A stretch of 64,000 nucleotides of DNA. Origin: Glycomyces luteolus (GTDB taxonomy: Bacteria; Actinomycetota; Actinomycetes; Mycobacteriales; Micromonosporaceae). The notes under the pieces were generated by a model. The model was given only the letters and a program-made list of their open reading frames with translations, did not search any database and was not told the origin of the DNA. Shown piece by piece: positions 7,401 to 16,286 of this stretch (position 1 is the stretch's first letter; each line of letters begins with the position of its first letter). The translations under genes were made by a program, and so were the position numbers. The DNA is taken from the NCBI RefSeq assembly GCF_027622875.1, contig NZ_JAPZVP010000009.1, forward strand, positions 98,091 to 162,090. Reading direction: 5' to 3'.

Positions 7401-9539
7401 GTGTCGCTGCGCTCACGGCTCACCACGGCGTTCCTCGTCGTCGTGCTCGGGCCGGTCCTGGTGGGGGCCGTCTTCGTCGCTGCCGTCATGTCCCATCTGG
7501 CGGACTCCCGCGGGGAAGCGCTGGCCGACTCGGCGGTGACGATGGTCGACTCGACGCTCGGCACCATCTGCGAGCGCATTCAGGCTTCGGCCGCTGCGGT
7601 GGCATTGAACTACCGTAACGGCGATCAGGAGAACGCGGTCGAAATGGCGCAACTCCTGGTCGACCGGGAGGTGGTCGACGGCGTGGTCTTCTCGAGCCTG
7701 GCCTCCGTCAGCACCGATCCCGGCATTGACATCGGCGCCGAGGCCCCCGACGGCTCCTGGGTCGACTGCGGGGAGACCGTCGCCTACGCGGGCACCGAGC
7801 CGATCGTGGCGCTCGGCGCGCAGGCCGAGGTCCAGAACGCCGACGGCTCTACGGCCGTGTTCAGCGCCTTCCGCGAGGTCGACCAGGAGTTCCTGGCGCG
7901 ACTCTCCCGCGTCGCCGACGCGGACCTCATCCTCCAGGACACCCGCCCCACCCCGATCGAGGTCGGCAGCGCCGACGCCGGTCGCTGGGACTTCACGGAT
8001 TCGTTCCTGCCCTTGAGCATCGGCACGGTCGCCACCGACGTCACCCCCATGTACTGGACGCTCGCCGCGATGGTCTTCGCGTCGGCCCTGTGCGCGGTCG
8101 GCCTCGCCTCCTGGCTCGCCCGCTCGACGACGAGACCCCTGGCCGAGCTGTCGGCCGCCGCCGAACGCGTCGCCCGGGGCGACCTCACCGTGCGGGTTCC
8201 GGTGCACGGCCGCGACGAAGTGGCGCACCTCGCGTTCGCGTTCAACCGCATGACCGCCCAGACCCAGTCGTACGTCAACGCCCTCACCGCCTCCCGCGAC
8301 CAGATGCGCGGCCAGCTCGGCCGCCTGGGCCAGACCCTCACCGCGACCCTCGACCTCGACCGCATCCTGGAGGTCATCCTCGACACGGCGATGGTCACGG
8401 CCGGAGCCGAAGCCGGGGTCATCATGCTCGTCGACGTGGACGACGCCGACCAGCTCCGCGAACGCGCCGGCGAAGGCGACCTCGGCATCACCGAGCCCGC
8501 GACCATCCGCATCGGCGAAGGGATCATCGGCGCGATCGCCGCCGCGGGCGTCCCCGCCCACGGCCGGATCATCGACGGCCACTTCGGGGACCGCCGCCGC
8601 GCCGACACCGAGCCCGACGCGCACACGATCGTCGCGGTGCCTTTCAGCGGGCGTCAGCCCGTTGATCATGAGCGCAGTAGCGGGCGTCAGCCCGTTGACC
8701 ATGAGCGCAGTAGCGGGCGTCAGCCCGTTGACCATGAGCGCAGTAGCGGGCGTCAGCCCGCAGACCAAGACCGCAGCACCGGCCTCAATCCCGCAGACCA
8801 AGACCCCAGCACCGGAAGCCATCCCGCCGAACACGACCGCGCCCGCCCCGCCGACGGCGAGTACGGCGGCGCGCCCCGCACCGACGCGGGGGTCCTCGGC
8901 GTGCTCGTCCTCTACAACCGGATCGCCGGGGACGACTTCGAACCGGGCGACGTCGACACCCTGAAGACCTTCGCCGGGCAGGCCTCCGTCGCGGTCGAGA
9001 ACGTGCTCCTGCACCGCCACGCCGAGCGCCTCAGCGTCACCGACCCGCTCACCGGACTCTGGAACTACCGGTTCATGCAGACCTCCCTGCGCCGAGAGGC
9101 AGAGCGCTCCCGCCGCTACCAGCGCCCCTCCGCGCTCCTCGCGATCGACCTCGACCGCTTCAAGGACGTCAACGACACCTACGGCCACCCCGTCGGCGAC
9201 CAGGTCCTCTCCGAGCTCGCCCGCCGCATCACCGGCCAGATCCGCGAAGTCGACCTCGCGTTCCGCCACGGCGGCGAGGAGTTCATGGTCCTGCTGCCCG
9301 AGACCGACGCGGCCGGCGCGTCCGTCGTCGCCGACCGCCTCGGCAAAGCCGTCAACGCCCGCAAATTCAAGGTCAACGACGCCTCCGGCGGCCGCGAACT
9401 CAACATCACCGTCTCCATCGGCATCGCCGTCCTCGGCGAGCACGCCGAGACGGCCACCGGCGTCCTCGCCGCCGCCGACGAGGCCCTCTACGCCGCCAAG
9501 GCCGCCGGCCGCGACACCTGGAGGGTCGCGGTGGTCTGA
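7401..9539 (+). CDS. Membrane diguanylate cyclase (HAMP-GAF-GGDEF)
   Basis: This ~712-residue protein makes cyclic di-GMP from two GTP. Order: transmembrane helix (about 10-32), extracytoplasmic sensor region, second helix (about 215-238), HAMP (to about 290), a GAF domain (about 325-545), then GGDEF (about 545-712). The catalytic motif reads GGEEF (residue ~624) and an RxxD inhibitory site (REVD) sits five residues before it, so both activity and product inhibition are expected. The GAF domain is split by a 66-residue, 11-residue-period repeat (see the repeat entry). GTG at 7401 is chosen because GAGGGGG lies at 7389-7395 and the product then begins with a normal signal-anchor; an upstream in-frame ATG at 7260 lacks this support. 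Confidence 0.92.
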   Translation: MSLRSRLTTAFLVVVLGPVLVGAVFVAAVMSHLADSRGEALADSAVTMVDSTLGTICERIQASAAAVALNYRNGDQENAVEMAQLLVDREVVDGVVFSSLASVSTDPGIDIGAEAPDGSWVDCGETVAYAGTEPIVALGAQAEVQNADGSTAVFSAFREVDQEFLARLSRVADADLILQDTRPTPIEVGSADAGRWDFTDSFLPLSIGTVATDVTPMYWTLAAMVFASALCAVGLASWLARSTTRPLAELSAAAERVARGDLTVRVPVHGRDEVAHLAFAFNRMTAQTQSYVNALTASRDQMRGQLGRLGQTLTATLDLDRILEVILDTAMVTAGAEAGVIMLVDVDDADQLRERAGEGDLGITEPATIRIGEGIIGAIAAAGVPAHGRIIDGHFGDRRRADTEPDAHTIVAVPFSGRQPVDHERSSGRQPVDHERSSGRQPVDHERSSGRQPADQDRSTGLNPADQDPSTGSHPAEHDRARPADGEYGGAPRTDAGVLGVLVLYNRIAGDDFEPGDVDTLKTFAGQASVAVENVLLHRHAERLSVTDPLTGLWNYRFMQTSLRREAERSRRYQRPSALLAIDLDRFKDVNDTYGHPVGDQVLSELARRITGQIREVDLAFRHGGEEFMVLLPETDAAGASVVADRLGKAVNARKFKVNDASGGRELNITVSIGIAVLGEHAETATGVLAAADEALYAAKAAGRDTWRVAVV
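8646..8843 (+). repeat. Six tandem 33-bp units inside the diguanylate cyclase gene
   Basis: Units start at 8646, 8679, 8712, 8745, 8778 and 8811. Units 1-3 are nearly identical (one C/T difference), unit 4 keeps the first half, and units 5-6 are diverged. Each is in frame and encodes an 11-residue hydrophilic motif beginning SGRQPVDHERS. The array lies in a GAF loop between the strands IVAVPF and GVLGVLVLYN. The near-identity of the first three units suggests recent slippage or unequal recombination, so copy number may vary between strains. Confidence 0.95.
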
Positions 9540-9728
9540 CCGCGAGCGGCCCAAGCGATCCGAAGGCGACCCGCCACCGCGGCGAACGCTTCGGCTCGCC
9601 GTCGGCGCCAAGCCAAGCGGCACCCTGCGCCGAACGACCCGAGCGCGGACCACCCGACACGAACGTTCACCCGCTGTTCGACCGGGTGGCTGACCGCCGA
9701 CGCAGCGTGTGCACGCTACCCTCGCAAT

Positions 9729-10619
9729 ATGTCAGCAACCGCGCCCCGCGCCACCAAAGCCGTCATCCCCGCGGCAGGTTTCGCCACCCGCTTCCTGCCG
9801 GTCACCAAGGCCATTCCCAAGGAGCTCCTGCCGATCGTCGACAAGCCCGTCCTCCAGTACATCGTGGAGGAGGCCGCAGCCGCAGGCGCCGACGACGTCA
9901 CCCTCGTGACCGCCCCCGGCAAAGACGCCATGATCGACTACTTCGACGCGCGCGCCGACCTCGACAACGCCCTCAAAGCCAAGGGCAAGAACGAGATGCT
10001 CGCCAAGGTCAAGGCCCCCGAGACCATCGCCGAGATGACCGCCATCCGCCAAGGCGGCGCCAAGGGCCTCGGCCACGCCGTCGGCCGAGCCGCCTCCCAC
10101 GTCGGCGACGAGCCCTTCGCGGTCCTCCTCGGCGACGAGTGGTGCCACCTCGACGACAAGCTCCTCCCGCGCATGATCGACCTCCAGTCCGAAACCGGCG
10201 GCATCGTCCTCGCCCTCATCGAGGTCCCCGACGACCAGGTGAGCCGCTACGGCGTCGCCGCCGTCCGGGGCACCGACGCCGACGACATCGTCGAAGTCAC
10301 CGGCCTCGTCGAGAAACCCGCCATCGAAGACGCGCCATCGAACCTGATCCTCATCGGACGCTACGTCCTCCCCGGATCGATCTTCCCCGTGCTCGAGCAG
10401 ACCGAGCCCGGCAGCGGCGGCGAGATCCAACTCACCGACGCCATGGAGGCCATGCGCGCCAATGGAACCCCCGTCCACGCCGTCGTCTTCCGCGGCCGCC
10501 GCTACGACACCGGCGAACCCGTCGCGTACCTCCAGACCCTGGTCGAGCTCGCAAGCCAGCGGGACGACTTGCCCGGCTTCAACGCCTGGCTGCGCGAATT
10601 CAGTGCGACACTTGACTGA
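9729..10619 (+). CDS. galU: UTP-glucose-1-phosphate uridylyltransferase
   Basis: This 296-residue nucleotidyltransferase makes UDP-glucose for cell-envelope polysaccharides and glycolipids. The N-terminal signature VIPAAGFATRFLPVTKAIPKE contains the nucleotide-binding GxxTRxLPxTK motif. VDKPVLQYIVEEA, GLGHAVGRA and the sugar-binding GLVEKP region are present, as is the C-terminal RRYDTGEP. Length matches bacterial GalU. moeA follows on the same strand after a 54-base gap, and a GNAT gene after that; galU-moeA-rimJ is a common actinobacterial order. Confidence 0.95.
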   Translation: MSATAPRATKAVIPAAGFATRFLPVTKAIPKELLPIVDKPVLQYIVEEAAAAGADDVTLVTAPGKDAMIDYFDARADLDNALKAKGKNEMLAKVKAPETIAEMTAIRQGGAKGLGHAVGRAASHVGDEPFAVLLGDEWCHLDDKLLPRMIDLQSETGGIVLALIEVPDDQVSRYGVAAVRGTDADDIVEVTGLVEKPAIEDAPSNLILIGRYVLPGSIFPVLEQTEPGSGGEIQLTDAMEAMRANGTPVHAVVFRGRRYDTGEPVAYLQTLVELASQRDDLPGFNAWLREFSATLD

Positions 10620-10673
10620 CCCGGCGACCGCGAGGCGGCGCTGAGAGGAACTTGACCGACGGGGGGATGAGGA

Positions 10674-11912
10674 GTGAAGGGGACCGGCGAGGCGACACCA
10701 TTGGCCGACTTCCTGGCGAAGGCGCTGGCCTTGGTGCGACCCCTGCCCCCGGTCGACATCGACATGACCCAGTCGACCGGGTCGGTCCTGGCCGAGAACG
10801 CGGTCAACCCCGGCCCGCTCCCCGCCTTCGACTACGCCGCGATCGACGGCTACGCGTGCAACGGCGACGACATCGCCGGAGCCAGCCCCGAACGCGGTGT
10901 CGGCCTCAAGGTCCTCGGCGACCTCGCCGCCTCCTCCTGGCGCCCGGTGCGCCTCGTCTCCGGCACCTGCTTCTCCGTGGCCGCCGGCGCGGCCCTCCCG
11001 GTCGGCGCCGACATGGTCGTGCCCCTCGCCTGGACCGACGAGGGCATGGCCACCGTCGACGTCCGCCAGGTGCCGCGCCGCGGACACGGCGTGCGCCGCA
11101 TGGGATCCGAGCGGCCCTCAGGCGAGATCCTCGCCCACGAGGGCCGCCGCGTCACCCCCAACCTCATCGGGCTCCTCGCCGCCGCCGGCATCGCCGACGT
11201 CGTCGTCCGCCCCACGCCCCGCGTCGTCGTGATCGCCACCGGCGACGAACTCGTCGACACCGGCCGCCCCTCGCAGCCCGGCCAGCTCATCGACGTCAAC
11301 TCCCACCTCGTCACCGCCGCCGCCTCCGAAGCCGGAGCGCACGCGTACCGCGTCGGCATCTGCGACGACGAGCCCGACGCGCTCCGCTCCGTCCTCGACG
11401 ACCAGATCCTCCGCGCCGACCTCGTCATCACCACCGGCGGCACCGGCCTCGGCCCCGGCGACATGGTCCGCCGCACCTTCTCCCGCGACGGCGCCGTCGA
11501 CTTCAACCCCGTCGCCGTCTACCTCTGCGAGACCATGGGCTTCGGCACCATCGGCCCCGAGGAAGTCCCCGTCGTCTGCCTCCCCGGCGACCCCGTCGCG
11601 GCCACCATCGCCTTCGAGGTCATCGCCCGACCGCTCATCCAGCGCCTCGCCGGAGCCGAACCCGTTTTCCGGCCCAGCGTGCGCGCCAACCTGACCGAGC
11701 CCGTATCCTCACCGAGCGGGCTGCGCGAATTCCGGCCCGTCCGCGTCGCCGAGAGGCGCGGCGGCGGCTACACCGTCGCCCCGCTGGGAGCCACGTCCTA
11801 CACGCTCTCCGGACTCGCCGAGGCGACAGGCCTCATGACGATCGGCGAGAACGCGACCCGGGTGCCCGCCGGATCGACCGTAGACGTGCTGCTCCTGGAC
11901 CGGAACCGATGA
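10674..11912 (+). CDS. moeA: Molybdopterin molybdenumtransferase MoeA
   Basis: This 412-residue enzyme inserts molybdate into adenylylated molybdopterin in molybdenum cofactor synthesis. Domain order matches the family: N-terminal region with PLPAFDYAAIDGYA, a middle beta domain, the MoCF-binding domain with VIATGDELVDTG and TTGGTGLGPGD, and a C-terminal beta-barrel ending in ATGLMTIGENA. The start is GTG at 10674, following a G-rich stretch. It sits between galU and a RimJ-like acetyltransferase on the same strand. The gene is often labelled glp or moeA1 in actinobacteria; no Mo-enzyme gene is visible in the window. Confidence 0.94.
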   Translation: MKGTGEATPLADFLAKALALVRPLPPVDIDMTQSTGSVLAENAVNPGPLPAFDYAAIDGYACNGDDIAGASPERGVGLKVLGDLAASSWRPVRLVSGTCFSVAAGAALPVGADMVVPLAWTDEGMATVDVRQVPRRGHGVRRMGSERPSGEILAHEGRRVTPNLIGLLAAAGIADVVVRPTPRVVVIATGDELVDTGRPSQPGQLIDVNSHLVTAAASEAGAHAYRVGICDDEPDALRSVLDDQILRADLVITTGGTGLGPGDMVRRTFSRDGAVDFNPVAVYLCETMGFGTIGPEEVPVVCLPGDPVAATIAFEVIARPLIQRLAGAEPVFRPSVRANLTEPVSSPSGLREFRPVRVAERRGGGYTVAPLGATSYTLSGLAEATGLMTIGENATRVPAGSTVDVLLLDRNR

Positions 11913-11937
11913 CCCACAATCCGCAGCTGGACAACGA

Positions 11938-12567
11938 ATGACCCTCTCCAACCCCGGTTGGCCCGTGCACCTGAACCACGGCGACGTCAGCGTCCGCCCT
12001 TTCCGCCGCTCCGACGCCGCGCGCTGGTCCGAACTGCGCCGCGCCAACGAGGCCTGGCTCGCCCCTTGGGAACCCGGCACCGGCACCACCTGGTACGAAG
12101 CCCACTCGCCCGCCGCGTTCCGCGCCATGCTCCGCGGCCTCAAACGCTCCATCAAGGACGGCACGAGCTGGCCCCTCGCCGTCTGCTGGCAAGGCCAGCT
12201 CGCGGGCGGCCTCACCGTCGGCAACATCGTGCGGCGCGCCTTCGGCTCCGCGTACGCGGGCTACTGGATCGACCGCGGACACGCAGGGAAGGGCATCACC
12301 GCGACCGCGCTGGCGCTCGTCATCGACCACGCGCTCACCGTCGGCCGCCTCCACCGCATCGAGGTCAACATCCGGCCCGAGAACGGCCCGTCGAACCGGG
12401 TCGCCGAGAAGCTCGGCCTCCGCCGCGAGGGCCTGCACAAGCGCTACCTCTACATCGACGGCGACTGGCGCGACCACTACGGTTACGCCGTCACCGCCGA
12501 GGAGATCGCCACCGAGCGCATGATCGACCGCATGGCCCGCCTCGCCCGGACCGAAGCCGAGCATTGA
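11938..12567 (+). CDS. GNAT acetyltransferase, RimJ/RimL type
   Basis: This 209-residue protein has the GNAT fold of ribosomal-protein N-terminal acetyltransferases. VSVRPFRRSDAARW is the usual first strand and helix, GYWIDRGHAGKGITATAL is the acetyl-CoA pyrophosphate loop (variant of Q/RxxGxG/A), and HRIEVNIRPENGPSNRVAEKLG is the typical C-terminal RimJ segment. The true substrate cannot be read from sequence. It lies 25 bases after moeA and probably shares its transcript. Confidence 0.9.
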   Translation: MTLSNPGWPVHLNHGDVSVRPFRRSDAARWSELRRANEAWLAPWEPGTGTTWYEAHSPAAFRAMLRGLKRSIKDGTSWPLAVCWQGQLAGGLTVGNIVRRAFGSAYAGYWIDRGHAGKGITATALALVIDHALTVGRLHRIEVNIRPENGPSNRVAEKLGLRREGLHKRYLYIDGDWRDHYGYAVTAEEIATERMIDRMARLARTEAEH

Positions 12568-12750
12568 AGCGGAGCGCCGGCGGCGTGAAACGCCACTGCT
12601 CGGTGCGGAACTCCACACTTCAGCTGCGCTTCAGGTTCCCCGGCCCAGCTTTGAAACCGGGGTCCCTTCCCTAGCCGCGGATCGCGTGTCCGGGGTGCCC
12701 GCCGATACCGCTCGGCGCCGGAACCGAACCACTCGTCCAGCCCCGCGCCG

Positions 12751-13527
12751 TCAGGATGCCGAGCCTCTTTCGGTCAGGATGATCGGCCCGTCCTCCGTGA
12801 TCGCGATCGTGTGCTCCATGTGCGCGCCGCGCGAACCGTCGGCGCTGCGCAGGGTCCATCCGTCCGGGTCGTAGACGATCTCGTCGGTGGTCTGCAGGAA
12901 CCACGGCTCGATCGCGATCACCAGGCCCGGCTTCAACTTCATGCCCCGGCCCGGCCGTCCGTCGTTCGGCACGTGCGGGTCGCCGTGCATGGTCCGGCCC
13001 ACCCCGTGCCCGCCGAACTGCGTGTTCACGCTGAGGCCGTCGCCGCGCGCCACCGTGGCGATCGCGTGCCCGATGTCGCCCAGCTTGTTCCCGACCCGCG
13101 CCGCCCCGATGCCCGCCTCGAGCGCGCGTGCCGTCGTGTCGATGAGGTGCAGGTCGTGCTCGCTCGCGTTCCCGACCACGATCGACAGGGCCGAGTCGGC
13201 GACCCAGCCGTCCACTTCGGCCGCGAAGTCGAAGCTCACCAGGTCGCCGTCCTTGAGCTTGTAGTCGAACGGCAGCCCGTGCAGCACCGCGTCGTTCACC
13301 GAGGTGCACAGCACCTTCCCGAACGGGCTCCCGCCGAACGACGGGTGGTAGTCCACATAGCAGGAGACCGCCCCGGCCTCCTTGATGCGCCGCGCGACCA
13401 GGTCGTCGAGCTCGAGCAGGTTCATGCCGACCTCGGCGGTCCGCTCCAGCTCGGAGAGGATGCCGGCCACGAAGCGTCCGGCCGGGCGCATCGCCTCGAT
13501 CTCGGCGGGGGAGTAGTACTCGATCAT
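12751..13527 (-). CDS. map: Type I methionine aminopeptidase
   Basis: This 258-residue metalloenzyme removes the initiator Met from nascent proteins. The five-ligand dimetal site can be traced: D in [12 protein letters not shown] in VADSAL, H in [11 protein letters not shown] in AIEPW and E in AHMEHT. The substrate-pocket His is in LHGLPFDY. There is no N-terminal zinc-finger extension, so it is a type Ia form. It is convergent with the acetyltransferase gene and divergent from purK. Actinobacteria often carry two map genes; this one is not in the ribosomal-protein/secY neighbourhood, so it may be the second copy. Confidence 0.94.
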   Translation of the reverse strand: MIEYYSPAEIEAMRPAGRFVAGILSELERTAEVGMNLLELDDLVARRIKEAGAVSCYVDYHPSFGGSPFGKVLCTSVNDAVLHGLPFDYKLKDGDLVSFDFAAEVDGWVADSALSIVVGNASEHDLHLIDTTARALEAGIGAARVGNKLGDIGHAIATVARGDGLSVNTQFGGHGVGRTMHGDPHVPNDGRPGRGMKLKPGLVIAIEPWFLQTTDEIVYDPDGWTLRSADGSRGAHMEHTIAITEDGPIILTERGSAS

Positions 13528-13706
13528 GGCGGCCCTTCGGAACTCGGCTAAGCGGTGTCCCCTCCATCATCACCGCTCCCGCGCACCGCCGCCGCGAGCC
13601 CCCGCAAACTGCGACCGCCGAGACATCCCATCATCCTGTAAGGGCCCAGGTCACGCCACGTCCCGAACGCCGAGCCCGAGGTCGGGGCCCGGGTTAGGCT
13701 CTGGCC

Positions 13707-14840
13707 GTGGACGCCGCGACGCAACTTCCGACGGTGGGCATGATCGGCGCCGGTCAGCTCGCCCGCATGACCCACCAGGCCGCCATCGCCCTCGGCCAGA
13801 GCCTCCGAGTGCTCGCGGGCGACCCGGCCGAGAGCGCCGCCGTCGTCACCCCGGCGACCACGCTCGGCGACTACCGGAACGTCGACGACCTCCGCGCCTT
13901 CGCCAAGGGCTGCACCGTGCTCACCTTCGACCACGAGCACGTCCCCCAGGAAGCGCTCCGCGCCCTCGTCGACGAAGGCGTCGAAATCCAGCCCCGCCCC
14001 GAGGCGCTGCTGTACGCCCAGGACAAGCAGGCCATGCGCACCCGACTCACCGAACTCGGCCTGCCCCAGCCCCGCTGGGCGCCCGTCGACTCGATCTCCG
14101 ACGTCGAAGCGTTCGGCCTCCCCTGCGTCCTCAAAGCCGCCACGGGCGGCTACGACGGCAAGGGCGTGTGGATGATCGACACGCCCGCCGACGCGCAGGC
14201 CGTGCTCGCCTCCGGCATCCGCCTCATCGCCGAAGAGCGCATGGCGCTCCAGCGCGAACTCGCGATCCAGATCGCCCGCTCCCCGCGCGGCGAGACCGCC
14301 GTCTACCCCGTCGTCGAGACCGTCCAGACCGGCGGCATCTGCACCGAGGTCATCGCCCCCGCGCCGCACCTGAACGACGACACCGCCGCCGAAGCCCGCC
14401 GCATCATCGAGATCATCGCGGCCGAGCTCGGCGTCTGCGGCATGCTCGCCGTCGAACTCTTCCAGACCAGCAAAGGCCTCTTCGTCAACGAGCTCGCCAT
14501 GCGCGCCCACAACTCCGGCCACTGGACCATCGAAGGCGCCCGCACCAGCCAGTTCGAGCAGCACCTCCGCGCCGTCCTCGACTACCCCCTCGGCTCCACC
14601 GAGACCGCCGCACCCTACACGGTGATGGCCAACGTCCTCGGCGGCGCACCAGGCGGCCCGCGCCTCGACGAGCGCCTCCAGCACCTTCTCGCCGACGACC
14701 CCGGCGCCCACGTCCACCTCTACGGCAAGGCCGTGCGCCCCGGCCGCAAGATCGGCCACGTCACCGTCTGCGGCGACGATCCCGACGTGCTGCGGCGCCG
14801 CGCCCTGCGGGCCGCCAAACGGCTCCAGGAAGGCGAGTAA
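13707..14840 (+). CDS. purK: 5-(carboxyamino)imidazole ribonucleotide synthase
   Basis: This 377-residue ATP-grasp enzyme converts AIR, ATP and bicarbonate to N5-CAIR in purine synthesis. The N-terminal [12 protein letters not shown], the ATP-grasp signature [10 protein letters not shown], and the C-terminal ligand segment [19 protein letters not shown] are all present. Start is GTG at 13707; no strong ribosome binding site is visible, so it may be leaderless or weakly translated. The stop overlaps the purE start as TAATG, so PurK and PurE, which act in consecutive steps, are coupled. Confidence 0.95.
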   Translation: MDAATQLPTVGMIGAGQLARMTHQAAIALGQSLRVLAGDPAESAAVVTPATTLGDYRNVDDLRAFAKGCTVLTFDHEHVPQEALRALVDEGVEIQPRPEALLYAQDKQAMRTRLTELGLPQPRWAPVDSISDVEAFGLPCVLKAATGGYDGKGVWMIDTPADAQAVLASGIRLIAEERMALQRELAIQIARSPRGETAVYPVVETVQTGGICTEVIAPAPHLNDDTAAEARRIIEIIAAELGVCGMLAVELFQTSKGLFVNELAMRAHNSGHWTIEGARTSQFEQHLRAVLDYPLGSTETAAPYTVMANVLGGAPGGPRLDERLQHLLADDPGAHVHLYGKAVRPGRKIGHVTVCGDDPDVLRRRALRAAKRLQEGE

Positions 14841-15352
14841 TGGCTGAGCAGAAACCCCGCGTCGGCGTCATCATGGGCTCCGACTCGGATTGGCCCACAA
14901 TGGAACCGGCCACCGAGGTCCTCAAGGAGTTCGGCGTCCCCTATGAGGTCCGAGTCGTCTCCGCCCACCGCACCCCCCACGGCATGCTCAGCTACGCCGA
15001 CTCCGCCGCCTCCCGCGGCCTCCGGGTCATCATCGCCGGAGCCGGCGGCGCCGCCCACCTCCCCGGCATGGTCGCCTCCGCGACCCCGCTGCCGGTGATC
15101 GGCGTGCCCGTCCCGCTCAAGTACCTCGACGGCATGGACTCGCTCATGTCGATCGTCCAGATGCCCGCGGGCATCCCCGTCGCCACCGTCTCGATCGCCG
15201 GAGCCAAGAACGCGGGCCTCCTCGCCCTCCGCATCCTCGGCGCGAGCGACGACCCCCTGCGCGACAAGCTCGCCAACTACCAGGTCGACCTCGAACGCAT
15301 GGTCACGGAGAAGGACGCGAACCTCCGCTACCGGATCGCCCACCCCGAGTGA
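14840..15352 (+). CDS. purE: N5-carboxyaminoimidazole ribonucleotide mutase
   Basis: This 170-residue class I PurE moves the carboxyl group of N5-CAIR to give CAIR. The N-terminal [13 protein letters not shown], the SAHRTP motif and [15 protein letters not shown] are the catalytic and substrate-binding elements. Presence of purK alongside supports the bacterial class I mutase rather than class II carboxylase activity. It begins within the purK stop codon and is followed after ~50 bases by a RidA-family gene. Confidence 0.96.
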   Translation: MAEQKPRVGVIMGSDSDWPTMEPATEVLKEFGVPYEVRVVSAHRTPHGMLSYADSAASRGLRVIIAGAGGAAHLPGMVASATPLPVIGVPVPLKYLDGMDSLMSIVQMPAGIPVATVSIAGAKNAGLLALRILGASDDPLRDKLANYQVDLERMVTEKDANLRYRIAHPE

Positions 15353-15402
15353 CCCTGCGAAAACCGGTTCCGGCGCAACGGCAACGGCCATAGACTCGCG
15401 GT

Positions 15403-15792
15403 GTGTCTGACACTGAGCTGCACCCCACCGGGGGATACGAGCATGTGACCGTGGTCGAGGCCGGGCGGCTGGCGATGCTCGCCGGGCAATGTCCCGTCGA
15501 CGCCGACCAGCAGGTCGTCGGCATCGGCGACCTCGACGCCCAGATCGACAAGACCGCCGCGAACTGCCTCGCCGCACTGGCCTCGGTCGGCGCGGCGCCC
15601 GACGACGTGGTCCGCTCCGTCGTCTACGTCGTGAGCGCCGACAGCGCGATCGTCGGCGCCGCCTGGCACCGGTTCTCCGAGCAGACCGACCTCGGGCCCG
15701 CGTTCAAGGCAGCGAGCACCGTCGTCGGCGTCACGGCCCTCGGCTACGCGGGCCAACTCGTCGAAGTCGACCTCACCGCACGACTTCCCTGA
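15403..15792 (+). CDS. RidA (YjgF/YER057c/UK114) family protein
   Basis: This 129-residue protein has the RidA fold. RidA members hydrolyse reactive enamines and imines made by PLP enzymes. RLAMLAGQCPVDADQQVVGIGDLDAQ is the family N-terminal pattern, and AAWHRFSEQTDLGPAFKAASTVVGV is a variant of the usual C-terminal segment; the canonical Arg of archetypal RidA (R105) is replaced around FKAAST, so deaminase activity is doubtful. Start is GTG at 15403, with another GTG two bases upstream out of frame. Confidence 0.85.
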   Translation: MSDTELHPTGGYEHVTVVEAGRLAMLAGQCPVDADQQVVGIGDLDAQIDKTAANCLAALASVGAAPDDVVRSVVYVVSADSAIVGAAWHRFSEQTDLGPAFKAASTVVGVTALGYAGQLVEVDLTARLP

Positions 15793-15936
15793 CCGCACCT
15801 TCCCAAGACGCGGCGAAGTCCGGGCACCGTTCGCAGCGGTTCCCGGCCTTCCTCGCGTGTGGCGCCCGCTCGCGGCGGTGCCCGACGCTGTCCTCGGTTC
15901 CACTTCGGGAACGTATGCCGGTGGCAGCATTTGAAC

Positions 15937-16053
15937 ATGGCAAAGAAGCGCACCATGGTCTGCGCGGACAAGGAAGACCTCGCGATCATCAAGGAAGCCG
16001 CGAAGCCGCTCGCGCAGGCATCAAAGCTTCCATCGGTCACCACGACTCGCTAA
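15937..16053 (+). pseudogene. Remnant of a ribbon-helix-helix antitoxin
   Basis: A 38-codon frame begins MAKKRTMVCADKEDLAIIKE. This resembles the N-terminal RHH segment of small actinobacterial antitoxin-type proteins, with the beta-strand RTMVCAD and the following helix. It stops where the second helix and the remainder should follow. It has no adjacent toxin gene and lies next to another antitoxin remnant. Homology is pattern-based. Confidence 0.45.
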
Positions 16054-16080
16054 AGGTCGTCGGGCAGAAGCCGGAAGGCT

Positions 16081-16280
16081 TTGAACTCAATTCGCCCGGG
16101 AGAGATCCTGGACGAGGAATTCCTGAAGCCACTGGGCGTCACGCAGTACCGGCTCGCTAAGTCGATCGGGGTACCGTCTCGGCGGATCAACGAGATCGTG
16201 CTCGGCAAGCGGCGCATCAGCGCGGACGCCGCCCTGCGGCTGACAATCCGTCCGCCCGGAATCTTCGACCGCATACGGCA
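16081..16280 (+). pseudogene. Truncated HigA-type antitoxin (XRE helix-turn-helix)
   Basis: From 16081 the frame reads a good HigA/VapI-like N-terminus: RPGEILDEEFLKPLGVTQYR, then RLAKSIGVPSRRINEIVLGK, then RRISADAALRL, which is the XRE helix-turn-helix. The homology breaks after about residue 55; the frame continues as unrelated sequence antisense to the neighbouring methyltransferase. A complete HigA is about 95-110 residues, so the dimerisation end is gone, and no HigB toxin lies upstream. I call it a decayed antitoxin, possibly damaged when the methyltransferase end was joined here. Confidence 0.65.
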
Positions 16281-16286
16281 CGGAGC

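Noticed and set aside
8646-8843. CRISPR-like array
   Set aside because: Units are directly adjacent with no spacers, are multiples of three and translate in frame within a gene.
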